64,000 bases of DNA. It comes from Spisula solida (lineage: Eukaryota > Mollusca > Bivalvia > Venerida > Mactridae). The translations under genes and the position numbers were made by a program. The notes under the pieces are model-generated. The model saw nothing but the letters and a program-made list of their open reading frames with translations, was not told the origin of the DNA and made no database searches. This document shows positions 11,530 to 22,995 of the stretch, in pieces (the stretch's first letter is position 1; each line of letters opens with the position of its first letter). Location of the stretch: the NCBI GenBank assembly GCA_947247005.1, contig OX365954.1:3116001-3180000 (forward strand). Direction: 5' to 3'.

Positions 11530-12159
11530 TTGATATTATTAATATGACAAATTCATGATATTCTCAGAAATCTAAAACCTAAAACCCTCTAAGGATTAAG
11601 TTTCACAATCTAGAACATGTTCTAGCTCTAAATAATAATTCTCCTTAAAGCTACCATCATGGCTATTTCATTATCATTACGCCTAATAGAAAAAACATAT
11701 TATTTCTAAGAAATCGCCCATCGACATCCGAAATCACTTATATTTTCTACGCGACATAAGAAACCTTAATTCATGTCTGTAACAGGTTTCATCCATCTTC
11801 AGAATTAATGGAATAATTGCGTTAAGAGAGAACATAGAAATATTTCAGTTTTAAAATGATGTAAACAGGCTTTTAGTTACTTAACAAGATATAACACTTA
11901 CCCAAGTGCCACACTTTCATACACAGGATAATCTCTCTATTATCAATGTTTCTATTTATGGTACATTTGTATTAGATATCTGTAAGCTTAGAAAGACTCT
12001 GGCTAAAAAAAATACGATTCCTCAATTATCATGCTTTCCTTCCCGTATTCTTCTTAGATCAATTTTCCAGTGAAAAACATTAATCTAAGTAAAACCAAAA
12101 ACATATTCATGAACAGACGAACCTGTAATTGTCATCTCACAATTTCTAAGAACCATACA
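11530..12159. other. intronic, nothing recognised
   Basis: AT-rich spacer between two HINE elements. No exon or terminal repeat found. Confidence 0.5.
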
Positions 12160-13514
12160 AACAAGGAATCGGTAAAACCGAATTATGCTCCCCGAAGCTA
12201 TTGCTTGTCCCAACATGGGAAATGACATATTACAGATACAGGTAAAAACAAGTCAAATAGTTTTCTGCGGGCAGATAATTTAGTTGTATTGTTTAGGATG
12301 TGTTTTTCTGGAGTTTGGATGCTGATCGAGTTTATTCCGGTGTATGTCTAAATGTATCCGTCCAAATAATTCCAATACATGTAATATCGGATAATACCGA
12401 TTAAATTCTTACATAACCAACTATAATATGCTGTTTAGATACATGGTCTCAATTTCCTTCCGTTCACAGTGAAATTTCAGATACCGTAGTTATGCTTTCT
12501 TCGGTAAATAAACTATTGCAATGCGACAAAGACTGATGTTATCTGCATGAAATAATGGAGTTGGTCTGGGTCACGACATTCTTGCAAAATGCTTCTTTTT
12601 TTGGATTTTTTTTTTAAATCGTAAACCATCGAGAACAGGTCACGTGCCCCTCCGTGTTCTTTTCACTTTGAGCTGAAGCCCGCAGGTAAAAAGAAAATGA
12701 TGTAGAATTGTGGTTCTTTGACACCGCCGCACTTCCTCTTGAAAGTCTCTATCATTATGTGAAGTTTCAATCAAATGCCATCAATACTGTTCAAGTTAGG
12801 GACCGGCCAAGCATTCATTTGTATGACAAAAGGGAGATAATTAAAAAAACAATTAAGGTACAATTATGTTTTTGTGGCACTGCATTCCCATTCTCCTCAA
12901 TGAGATCTATTCACCTATTAAGTTTCAAATCAATACCTCCCATAATGAAGGAGTTATGACCTGGACAAGAACTAAGTATAAAAGTACAAAGGTCCATAAC
13001 TCCAAACATTTATAATAAAGAGTTATGGTTCTTGTGCACTACATTTCCTCTCAATGAGATCTATTCACATATGATGTTTCAAATCAATATCTCTAATACT
13101 GTATGAGTTATGGCCCGGACAAAAATTAAGTATGAAAAATTACAAAGGGGAATAACTAAAAAAGTATACAATGTAGGGTTATGGTTCTTCTGCACTGAAC
13201 TTCCCCTCAATGAGGTATATTCACCTATGAAGTTTCAAATTGATATCTTTAATACTCTTCAAGTTATGGCCTGGACAAAAGTGTGACGGAAGGACAGACA
13301 GACAAACGTTCTCCCTGACTTGACGTTGTGGGGTTTTCTTTTGTTCATTCTTTTGTTTGTAAAACCCCGTAAGCAACATTTTGCACCCCTTAAGCAACGG
13401 AATGAATAGAATCTAAATTAGCCTATTGTTCCGCACCCAACAACTACAAGTGGGTGCGTACGGACAGACGGACAAAGCGGCGACTATATGCTCACCCTTC
13501 GGGGAGCATAAAAA
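12160..13514 (+). mobile_element. HINE-E element, complete
   Basis: Begins AACAAGGAATCGG and carries TTATGCTCCCCGAAG at 12183-12197. The tail at 13498-13512 is its exact 15-bp reverse complement, CTTCGGGGAGCATAA, followed by AAAAG. The last ~600 bp hold monomers of about 150 bp (GTTATGGTTCTTGTGCACT, CAATGAGATCTATTCACC, AGTTATGGCCTGGACAAAA). A GGACAGACAGAC tract and a TGTGGGGTTTTCTTTTGTTC block shared with HINE-F follow. The first ~500 bp are unlike other families. Confidence 0.8.
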
Positions 13515-13839
13515 GTCAGCATCATACTAGTTGATGCAAAAAAATTAGCACTTTCGAAAGTTTTATTCATTAATTGAAATTTTAAATGATATGAGTTCCA
13601 CAACACAAGTCTTCTAGTAAATCAAGTTTATGAAAATAACCTGCTTCAACACTTCTTTTTAAAGAACCAATTTAATGATAATTCCGTAGAGAATTTCCTA
13701 TGACCTAATTGGATACCTGATAGGCATAATGATACCATATTGCATCACACAAGATTTCATCAGACTGATTGATTAGCAAACTTAATGAACTGAATGTTAT
13801 ATTTTACAGGAAAATGAAAATTATATAGAAGCTCCGCGA
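13515..13839. other. intronic, nothing recognised
   Basis: AT-rich spacer with no supported feature. Confidence 0.5.
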
Positions 13840-14672
13840 GTAGCATGTGTCGACTGACGACATGCACATTTGTCATGGAAAACTATCCAGTATTGGGCTA
13901 CATATCCGACTCACAATAGTTCTCTAGTCATCTGAACCAAAAACTACAAAGTGATGCTCTGGACAAAAAAATGTCCTGATAAAATCAATCAAAAGGGAAT
14001 CATTCAAACACTACACAAGCTAGAGTTATGATTCTTGCGCACTGCACTTCATGTCACAGCAAGAAACATGCATACCAATTTTGGAGTCATTCATACTTAT
14101 GGTCACAAAGTTATGCCACGGACAAGAAATGCTTATAAAATCAATCAAAGGGAATAATTCAAAAAATGGCACAAGGTAGAGTTTTGGTTCTTGTGTACTG
14201 CACTTGGACTTTTGGTAAGAAACATGCCTACCAAGTTTCAAGTCATTCAACCTAATGGTGACCAAGTTATCCGCCGGACAAGAAATGCTGTAATTAAATC
14301 AATCTAAGGGAAATAATTCAAAAACGATGCAAGGCAGAGTTATGGTTCTTGTGCACTACACTTTGGCTTATTGCAAGAAACATGCATACCAAATCTTGAG
14401 TCATTTGAACTCTAGGTGACAAAGTTATGCTCCGGACAAGAAATGCTCTAATAAAATCAATCAAAGGGAAATAATTCAAAAACGATGAAAGGTAGAGTTA
14501 TGGTTCTTGCACACTGCACTTGGGCTTATTGCAAGACACATGCATACCAAATCTTGAGTCATTTGAACTTAAGGTGACAAAGTTATGCTCCGGACAATCA
14601 ATTTGTGACGCCACAGCCGCAGCCGACGCCAAAGTAACACCTATATGTCGCCTTTTCAGGCGACACAAAAAA
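13840..14672 (+). mobile_element. HINE-H element
   Basis: Four monomers of ~157 bp (GGACAAGAAATGCT.TAATAAAATCAATCAAAGG, GTTATGGTTCTTG.GCACTGCACTT, CATACCAA.TTTGAGTCATT) lead to a GCCGCAGCCGACGCC stretch and a perfect hairpin TGTCGCC-TTTTCA-GGCGACA followed by CAAAAAAG. A weak head motif, TGTGTCG at 13846-13852, matches CGACACA of the tail. The expected AACAAG start is not seen, so the 5' limit is uncertain. Confidence 0.6.
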
Positions 14673-14925
14673 GAAGTTTTGCATTGAATCAATAAGAGCA
14701 GAAAAACTTAATTCCAAGAATTCAACCATTCTTACTATTTTTACCTTAGGTTTCATAAAATTTCATTGTTGGATTGTTTGGGTTCAACAGAAACAATTGT
14801 AAATGCATGGTCATGTGATGTTTTCTCCACCAGATTGGCCAATGACCTCCGACTTCAGGGAAAGAAACAAGCGTGTGATACTAGGAATATGGTTGTGATA
14901 TCCTAGCTCAATCTGAATAAACTAC

Positions 14926-15120
14926 TTTCTTTAATGTGTCTAGTGTATAGCACCAGTACATGCAAGACTACCTCTGTGTTACCAACAAGTTCATCTCTAT
15001 TTAGAATAGAAACACGAAAAAGTGTTTCAGAAATGACCAAGCGGTTAGGACGAGAATCAAACCAGGGACCTCTTGATCTGTTGTCAAGAGTGTTACCAAC
15101 TTCACCACCATGCCACCAAA
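14926..15120 (-). mobile_element. tRNA-derived SINE
   Basis: On the minus strand it begins with a tRNA-like head (GGTGGCATGGTGGTGAAGTT as A box region, GGTTTGATTC as B box). A body follows that aligns closely with the element at 25410-25625, including the shared block CTTTAA.GTGTC..TGTATA.CACC read on the plus strand. No reading frame. It belongs to a mollusc SINE family that I cannot name with certainty. Confidence 0.65.
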
Positions 15121-15145
15121 ACATTGGAAATCCATCATTTTGGTT

Positions 15146-15570
15146 AACAAAGAGGGCCATTGGCCCTAAAGCGCTCACCTGATGACTAGCATTTTAGGAA
15201 GAATCCTAATATTGGCTATGATATGACCTTAATATTTGATTGAGATGATAAAGTGACACATATTGTGGCCAGGTTTAATAAAGATGAGGTAAAAAATGCG
15301 ACCTCTAGTGTATAAACAAGGTTTTGCTTTGATGTGACCTGGTGGCCTGGATTCTACAGAGACCAACATTGTGACCAAATTTCATGAAGATTCAGTAAAA
15401 ATTGTGACCTCTAGAGTGTTAACAAGGTTTTTCTTCAATGTGACCCGATGACCTAGTTTTTGACCCCAGATGACCAAGTTGAGAACTTGACCTAGATACA
15501 TTGTGACTAAGTTTCATAAAGATTAGGTGAAAATTGTGACTTCTAGAGTGCTAACAGATGAGCTAAAAAT
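15146..15570 (+). mobile_element. HINE-A2 element (variant of HINE-A)
   Basis: Head AACAAAGAGGGCCATTGGCCC with GCGCTCACCTGATGAC, about two and a half monomers of the TGACCTAG type with GTGACCTCTAGAGTGTTAACAAGG joints, and a short tail CAGATGAGCTAAAAA with no GTCY tract. The CTCACCTGATG head and CAGATGAG tail are an imperfect subterminal inverted pair. It ends 87 bp from the exon at 15658. Confidence 0.75.
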
Positions 15571-15657
15571 GGTCTGAAATTACGAACCCCTTTTTGACAG
15601 GTTTAATCAGTGGAACTGTATGGGTAAAGTGTGTAGATAAATAAATAAGGAACTTAC

Positions 15658-15706
15658 CTATGACACTGAAAGCTTTAGATTTGAACAAGAAGTCATCAAT
15701 TTGAAC
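15658..15706 (-). CDS. exon of an unrecognised host gene
   Basis: A 49-bp exon with acceptor CTTTTTCAG| at 15707 and donor ATAG|GTAAGTT at 15657. Entered in phase 0 from the exon at 16313-16366, it reads VQIDDFLFKSKAFSVI and leaves one base over. Both splice sites match the consensus well and the frame continues without a stop across both junctions. Flanked downstream by a HINE-A2 element. Confidence 0.65.
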
Positions 15707-16312
15707 CTGAAAAAGTAATGTAAGAGAAATATATACAAAACATATAAAGATCAATTTCAATATTTTCGTTATCTCCCTTGAAAATTATGGTTTCTTAGAT
15801 ACAAGCTCTAAAATATAAAAGTATTTAAATGTGTTCTATGACCTTTTAAAAAGTGTAAATTTGTAAACAAGAACATTTCCTAGTCAGTAAACTATAAGGA
15901 CAAACATAATAATCCGAGATTATATGGTATGATTGTTAAGAATTTGCCAATTATGTCTCCATAAATCAAGTGGATTAGGCAAACAATTAAACAAACAAAA
16001 TGGTGGCATCAATGGCCACAAATATCAATTGTTACCAATAGGTTCATTGCAGAGGTGATTTTCTTGGAAGATGGCTTGGAAATTTTAAGTGAGTGTCTAC
16101 ACAAGCTTACACTATTACATGTATACCCGTCAATATCTTATTTATAAAAAACATTCAAATGAACAAACATTGTTCACAATTGTGAAAATTATTATCTTGA
16201 TTAAAACTATGGTTACCATGGTAACAAAACATCAAATTGAGACTTTTTATTTTCAATATCGATTTTTAAATAAGCAGAGAGTGTATGTAAATCAATAGTA
16301 ATGTATACATAC
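15707..16312. other. intron, nothing recognised
   Basis: Intron of ~606 bp between two supported exons of the minus-strand gene. No repeat structure seen. Confidence 0.5.
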
Positions 16313-16366
16313 AACCACTTTATACTGATCCACCGAAATGTTCTGGAATACAGCCATGTTCTTTCC
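16313..16366 (-). CDS. exon of an unrecognised host gene
   Basis: A 54-bp exon, 18 codons in phase 0 at both ends, with acceptor CATGTTTTGCAG| at 16367 and donor GTT|GTATGTA at 16312. It reads GKNMAVFQNISVDQYKVV and includes one NIS glycosylation sequon. Its phase fits the exon on each side (17665-17846 ends in phase 0, 15658-15706 starts in phase 0). Confidence 0.65.
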
Positions 16367-17014
16367 CTGCAAAACATGATACATCAATGTGTTAATTTCC
16401 GGGATGGTAATGACAACCATTTCACAGGTACGGTGATCACATTACTGACCGTATTTATTATACACATGTAAATAGGTCAGAAATTTATGAAGTTTAAAAA
16501 GCTTTTTTTCCATAAGTAGACAGTTTTTTCTTGTTTTCTCAAATATTGATTCTGTACTTACGGCCTGCTCATTCTAAGCCAGCGATATATTTGTTTGTTT
16601 ATTAGGGTTTAACGCAAGTTCTTAATATTTCATATGGAGACCGATTTACCTAACAAACTTTCCTCAATTTTGAATTAAAACAAAACATGATATGTGACAA
16701 CAGTAGGTTACAGTATATTGAATATCCAGACTGTAACATACATGTACTATTACAAACAGGTGCATTGGCAGGTAACATTTTTTAATGACAGGTGCACTGG
16801 TTGTTGAAGCGTATAAACACTGCCGGCCGCCTGTGTTTGTGTAACTGAAGACACTGTGCATGTGTAACTGAGAAAGGTAATAAAGGACATGGCATTAATG
16901 TATACTTTTTGCCCAAAGACAAAAACATTGTTAGGAACAAAATCCTAAAAGCAAAAACATTTTTATTTTATATCATTTTATGTTTGACATCATTGTGGTC
17001 ACCCTTGTAGTCGT
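16367..17014. other. intron, nothing recognised
   Basis: Intronic AT-rich sequence. A common mollusc-type phrase, TTTGTTTATTAGGGTTTAACG, is near 16590, but no element boundaries are visible. Confidence 0.45.
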
Positions 17015-17146
17015 CTGGGCTGTTTGGTGGATCAGAGTCTTGTTTTCCGTCCCTAATATTACAGTAGTAGTGATGTTGTATATGTAGTACTGAAATATTG
17101 GGGATGGGAAACAGACACTATAACCTGCTCCAAGAAACAGCCCAGT
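17015..17146. mobile_element. short foldback MITE
   Basis: Inverted ends CTGGGCTGTTT and AAACAGCCCAG enclose ~130 bp, with further pairing of TTTTCCGTCCC to GGGATGGGAAA and GTAGTAGTGATG near the middle. A sister copy sits at 57484-57611. Both lie a few hundred bases from exons of the minus-strand gene. Confidence 0.7.
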
Positions 17147-17313
17147 TGAAATGGCCGATTGTAAAGTCAACAACAGTCTAAACATTCTTCCACGAGTAAT
17201 GTTACTGTCAGATTATAGATCTGAGGGCCCATGTTGACAAATTGATAATTTTTCTTACTAATATATGAAAATGTTTTTACTTAGAAGTATAATAAATCTA
17301 AAATTTCATCTTA

Positions 17314-17590
17314 CAGTAATACTACATGACTTTTGGCTACAGGTCCAAATCGAAATTTATGAAAACATTGGAAAACAAAAATAGCTGTAAGTAATTAAGT
17401 TTTATTTCTTCATCGATTTCTATGAAATATATGCCACACTAAGGGGAAATGTATTTGCTTTCCATGAAATATAAGATCTTTTTCAGCAGCTGTGCCATTT
17501 TTTCCAGCCCCCTGTGAACCCTATATTTTCCAATGTTAATAAATTTCGACTTGGACCTGTAGCCCAAAGACACATGGTATTGCTACACTG
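17314..17590. mobile_element. internally deleted member of the CAGTGTAG foldback MITE family
   Basis: Starts CAGTAATACTACATGAC and ends GGTATTGCTACACTG. The arms include TGCTTTCCATGAAATATAAG and CTTCATCGATTTCTATGAAA, both shared with the 421-bp copies at 48275-48695 and 53684-54104. This copy is 277 bp and has lost part of the second arm. Its end lies 75 bp from the exon at 17665-17846. Confidence 0.7.
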
Positions 17591-17664
17591 ACTGAGTTAG
17601 TGAAACCATTTTTTGTTGTAGATCAGTCCATTTTGTTGAGCAAACACCTGTGGTGGTAACATAC

Positions 17665-17846
17665 CTGTGGTACAGTCTCTCTAGCAGCACATGTTATCAA
17701 TGGATAATAGGCGACACTGGGATCGAACCTCGTCAGACACACATCGTGTTCTAGATGTAGATCCACCGGACCAAATGTTACAATCACCGTCAAACCATTC
17801 ACTACCACATTGATACTGATATTCTTCTGCTGTTCAGGTACAACTC
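17665..17846 (-). CDS. main recognised exon of an unrecognised host gene
   Basis: A 182-bp exon with acceptor TTTCATCAG| at 17847 and donor CCACAG|GTATGTT at 17664. Two bases complete a Gly codon carried over from the exon at 57254-57383. Sixty codons follow without a stop, including NISINVVVNGLTVIVTFG, PVDLHLEHDVCLTRFDP and YYPLITCAARETVPQ. Alternating hydrophobic residues suggest beta strands; there are two cysteines and one NIS sequon. GC content and codon use differ from the AT-rich surroundings, supporting real coding sequence. I cannot name the family. An extracellular or lumenal beta-sandwich domain is a guess from composition only. Confidence 0.82.
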
Positions 17847-18089
17847 CTGATGAAACACACAATAATTATATTTTATGTTTTTCCATAAAGAGTAGCTTTC
17901 TGACAGTTTTTTCTTGTTTTCTCAAAAAGTGCATTTTTGTACTTAGAACCTTATTCTTCTAAGCCAGCAACTTATCTAGAAAGGTAAAAATCAGGATAAA
18001 TATACAGTCAAACCTGTGTTTACTATTACCTTAATACCTTAGTTAAGCAGTCACCTTTTTAGCAGCCAACACAATTTACTACGAGGGAT

Positions 18090-18330
18090 GGTATTCACAA
18101 AGCATCTTAAGGGAAAACTTAAATATATTGACATAAGTTAAAGAATTGAGCTGCACATATTTCCCAAAAAAACGAAGAATAACCCATGGCGATTATTGTG
18201 GCGATTATTGTAGCTCTTTACAAAATGCTTCTTAACTATGTAAAAATTGATAATCTTGATTTTCCTGTTAGCTGATACACTTTAGGAAATATTAAGATTT
18301 AAGTTTTCCCTTAGATGCTTTCCAAATACC
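18090..18330. mobile_element. MITE with ~40-bp inverted ends
   Basis: Left end GGTATTCACAAAGCATCTTA, then AGGGAAAACTTAAATAT. The right end is the reverse complement of GGTATTTGGAAAGCATCTAA followed by GGGAAAACTTAAATCTT. The whole is 241 bp and has no coding capacity. Family not assigned. Confidence 0.7.
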
Positions 18331-20002
18331 ACCCCTTATAATTCATTCAATCACATCTATGTCTGACAGTCACATAAGATGTATCTAGGGTGCATAAAGA
18401 CTTCATGACCTAAAATTCCCTGATCATTCTCTGATAATTCCAGATATGTACGCACCCTGTGTATCCATAGAGTATAATAATAATAATGATAATAATATTT
18501 ATAGAGGGAACATATTTAACATAATTATCAATCTGCCGTAAGACCCTCGAGTGCCGCTGCTTTTTATAATAAGGCAGGTAAGACTGTAGAGATGTTCTGT
18601 TTGATCAGGTTGGGATCAAGACTTAATCGTGTTTTCGTAACTAAATGTAGTTACAAATCGTGACAAAATGGCATGAATTTTAGTGATTTGATACTTTAAC
18701 ATGATAATAATGCAAGAAATTGACTGGGCAGTTTTATGAAATAACATATATTATCATTGAAAACTTCAAAAACAAAATATTTTACTTTTGTGTTTTTTGC
18801 AAGCACATTTATTTTAATATATAGGGAGTTAACTCCTATTGTTTTCCAAATCTGATTTATGGAATAACTTTGTTGTTTCACTGCAAATTACAATAAGATA
18901 AGATAGACTGCAAAATATTTTATTTATACATTGCAACACTGTACTAAGCCTTTAAGAAAATATATTTTGATTATGAATGGTATTATCACTTTTTTACAAA
19001 TATTACTAAATTTTGTCTTGTTCCCAAACTATTGATTACTATTGGAAATGTCATCTTTATAATACCAAGCCATATAATAGCATGAATATAAAGTCATATT
19101 TACATTTTAGAGTAGAAATCTTCAGTTTATGTAAAACAAATTGATGTAATACGACATCAAGGGAAACAAGTTTAATGCCACATATACTGACTGGATGCGA
19201 TAAATGGCTTGTCACATGCTATAATCTACACAATGTGTCGTGTAAGAGACATATACATCATACATATCTCTCTGAGAACAACACCGATGATGTATCACAT
19301 ATAACTTTCTTAATATATAAGGCCAAACTTACGTAATTACATGGTTTAAAGTTATCGTTAATAGCAAAATACTCTATAATTCAATGTGTACTACTTATTG
19401 CGATAACCCGAAGTTGACTAGTTTATACAATGTGTAATTTAGACACATGTAGTTTGTCGGCTATGGTATAGAAAACAAGTAATTTTGAGCGGTGACTGTT
19501 AAAATTATAGACTCTACAATATACTATATGCCGAAAGGTTACAGCTCAGAGATCTGATTCTATCTTAAGTGCTTACTTGAAACATCATGATACAGTTGAG
19601 TTTTTTTACCCATCAAAATGTACATAATTACAGGGTAGCTGCACACTATGGGCGAGTTCACATAGAACGCGAGTTCAGTCTAGGTAGACTGGGGCTCCGT
19701 TCAAACAACTGTTATTGATGTCATTTGAACCGTATGACCGAAACTCAACTAACCCAGCGTAATGCAGGAGTTACTAGTGCTCCAAGCTGGCATATTTCTT
19801 AAATTGCCAAGGAGTTCTGAATGAATGTTAGTAATAAAAAAAATAAAGATACTTTTTAGTACATTTATGTGTCTTGCTTTTGGTTTGCTCGAGTATTAAT
19901 GTAATATGAAGCTTTTGTGAAACATTTGTATTGCTTTATCCATAGTTTAGCCTGTTTTTATTATTTGACAGATAAAACTTGCTGAAGATTTTGACACATA
20001 CT
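18331..20002. other. intronic, simple repeat only
   Basis: AT-rich stretch with an (ATA)n run at about 18475-18502. No exon with plausible splice sites and compatible phase was found. Confidence 0.5.
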
Positions 20003-21332
20003 TTTTAGCTCCACTATTCGTAGAATAAGGGGAGCTATTGCAGTCACCCGAGCGTCGGCGTAACACTTTTGTTAAAGTTTAGGTACAGGTTTTTTAACCT
20101 CTTATATTCTTTAAGTCCTTTGAGATGTTGCTTTCATACTTTGCATACATGTTGGCCATCATGACCTCAACCAATATGCAGGAGTAGATAAGTCTATCAG
20201 GCATTTTGTTGAAATTATGCTCCCTTTTTCCACTTAGTGCAAATAGTGCAAATGTTAAAGTTTAGGTACAGGTTTTTTAATCTCTAATATCTTCATAGTG
20301 CATTGACATATTGCTTTGATACTTTGCATACTTGTTCACCATCATGACCCCAACCCATACACAGGGGTAGGTAACTCTATTAAGCATTTTGGTGAAATTA
20401 TGCCCCCTTTTTCAACTTAGTGCAAATGTTAAAGTTTAGGTACAGTTTTTTTCACCTCTAATATTTTCAAAGAGCATTCACATAATATTATTGCTTTACA
20501 TACTTGTTCACCATCATGACCCAAACCCATACACAGGGGTAGGTAACTCTATCAAGCATTTTGTTGAAATTATGCCCCCTGTTGAACTTGGAAATGCAAA
20601 TGTTAAAAGTTTTAAGGTAACCTCTAATATCTTCAAAGTGCATTGACATATTGCTTTGATACTTTGCATACTTGTTCACCATCATGACCCCAACCCACAC
20701 ACAGGGGTAAGTAACTCTATTAGGCATTGTGGTGAAATTATGCCCCCTTTTTCAACTTAGTGCAAATGTTAAAGTTTAGGTACAGGTTTTTTCACCTCTA
20801 ATATTTTCAAATTGCATTAACATAATGCTATGCATACTTGTTCGCCATCGTGGCCCCAACCACTACACAGGGGTGGGTAACTCTATCAAGCATTTTGTTG
20901 AAATTATGCCATCTTTTGGACTTGGAATGCAAATGTTAAAGTTTAGGTACAGGTTTTTTAACCCCTTATATCTTCAAAGTGAATTGATATATTGATTTGA
21001 TACTTTGCATACTTGTTCACCATCATGACCCCAACCCCTACACAGGAGAAGATAACTATTTAGCATTTTGTTGAAATTATGCCCCCTTTTGGACTAAGAA
21101 ATGCTTAATTTGTTTATCTTCAATGATCAAGAGGACCTACACATAAGTTGGTAACGGTCCTGCATAATTTGTCCAAATTATCCCCCTTTTTCGACTTAGA
21201 AGCCCCAACCTCTACACAGCAGAGGGTAATGCTGCTGTTATGAAGCATTTTGTTTTGAATATATAATGATTGTACTATCCTAGCATGGCACTGTGAATAG
21301 TGGAGCGCGCTGTTCGTGGACAGCTCTTGTTT
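20003..21332 (-). mobile_element. HINE-D element, complete, minus orientation
   Basis: Read on the minus strand it starts AACAAGAGCTGTCCACGAAC at 21332 with GCGCTCCACTATTC. Seven or so monomers of 150-160 bp follow (TAGAGTTACCTACCCCTGTG, GGGGTCATGATGGTGAACAAG, AAAGTATCAAAGCAA, GTACCTAAACTTTAACATTTGC). It ends with a CGCCGACGCTCGGG stretch and ATAGCTCCCCTTATTC, then CGAATAGTGGAGCTAAAA at 20003. The GCTCCACTATTC/GAATAGTGGAGC pair is the subterminal inverted motif of this family. Confidence 0.88.
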
Positions 21333-21426
21333 GTTTAAACCCTCAGCTGGATAACCCCGTTCACATGGAGGACTTCTCTGCGCATGCACTTGAATATTAT
21401 TATTTTTTTATTTTTTTTATTTTATA

Positions 21427-22371
21427 CAGTCGACACTCGTTATGTCGACATTTTTGGGACCGTCAAAATTATGTCGACATATCCGAATGTCGACACAACA
21501 GGAGCCAACAACTGTGAAAAATTTCCATACCTGTCGAAATTTATAATAACAAAGTCCTTGAGTATTTCTGTCAGTGCCGTTGTTACATCAGTTGGAACAT
21601 CAACTAATACATATACGCGATTAAACTGGTGAAAAATCAATTTTATCACACTTACAGTTATCATTAAAACATTTGACCAAGTGTTTATGAGAGAGTCGAG
21701 TTCATAGCCTCGTTTTGAGACAAGTACAGTACGGGATCAGCACCACAAATATGGATTTTAGCCCTTACCGGTTTCGCTTACGCAATATTTTAATTGTAAA
21801 CAATATATTCAATCAACATGCCAGACATCTGAAAGCAACTGATGACATTTCTTTTCTTTGTTAACAATGTAAAGTATATTATTCATTTATACCTTTCGGA
21901 AATATAACAAGAATGTTGAAATAAATTGTGAAGGCATACAAAAATGTATTTTTGTTCACCTTCCGAGAATCACGCTAGTTCAGCAGATTTTTTAATTTCA
22001 TACGCCGAACTAGGTTACAATTTGTTTACAAACTTAAGATTAAACATCATTCAATTACATTTTCAAACTGTGAACACATTAATTTTTAACAAACAATGGT
22101 TCGAAACAGGAGTATCTTCACGGTTAATTAACAACTTTTCAATTTCAATAGCGTCGACACGATGTCGACACAAACGATAACAATAAGGTGCGAAAATATC
22201 AATTGGGCCAGAAAAGTCGTGTCGATATAAGCAGAGTGTCGACACAGGCATGTCGACTAAACCGTCATATTTAAGATAAAATATAGAGCAACCCAAAATC
22301 AGGGATTTGAAAGTATGTCGACATAACCGAAGTGTTGATACAACCGATGTCGACACAACGAGTTTCAACTG
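21427..22371. mobile_element. pogo/Tigger-like non-autonomous DNA transposon
   Basis: 945 bp flanked by TA on both sides, with ends CAGTCGACACTCGTTATGTCGACAT-like and, reversed, CAGTTGAAACTCGTTGTGTCGACAT-like. TGTCGACA motifs recur near both ends (21443, 21472, 21488; 22152, 22231, 22317, 22348). The CAGT(T/C)GA start with a TA target is usual for pogo/Tigger elements. No transposase frame is present; the short open frames are shadows. Confidence 0.78.
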
Positions 22372-22373
22372 TA

Positions 22374-22995
22374 CTAATTTATTTAATGTCGATTGTGAAA
22401 CAAGTTTTTCAAACTTATATTTATCACTCTCGACACCTCATTCCTGATGTTGTCCACCGCCACAAGGATATGAGAGAAGAGAAGCCAGTTTCCCAGAGTT
22501 TTATGCTGAAGTTTTTTTTTTAGAAAATTTTAGAAATTATGTCAACACTCTCGACTCTCGAACTTCAATATGAACTCGCTGTATTAAATAGGTCAGTTAC
22601 AATCCTCACCTTTCCGGAGATAACTGATCTATAGTGAGCACACACTGTTAAGTTATGTAGTTTTTGACAGAATAATATTCTACAATAGGTTCCGTCAAGT
22701 GATTTAAAATCTGTTAAAGAGGATAATTATATCCATGTCTCAATTTGCAGGACTGTGGCATACACTTTAGGTATGATTGATTATCTCTAACAGTATTCTT
22801 TTTTAAGTCTTTAGTTACTAAGAAAGCAGTGGAGACAGAATAATTTTCTACATCCATGAGATTCAGCTAATCAAAATTCCTACAAAACCAATAATTGTAA
22901 TATAAATTGAATCAAAGTCAAGTCACATATAAGATATGTCTGGAACAGAAATGCAGAATCTCCCTATTTTTTCCTATAATTAATCCTGTATATTG
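22374..22995. other. intronic, nothing recognised
   Basis: AT-rich spacer with no supported exon or repeat boundary. Confidence 0.5.

Noticed and set aside
12708..12959. 83-residue plus-strand frame in HINE-E
   Set aside because: It covers HINE-E monomers and contains repeated ATGAGATCTATTCACCTAT translations; no domain.
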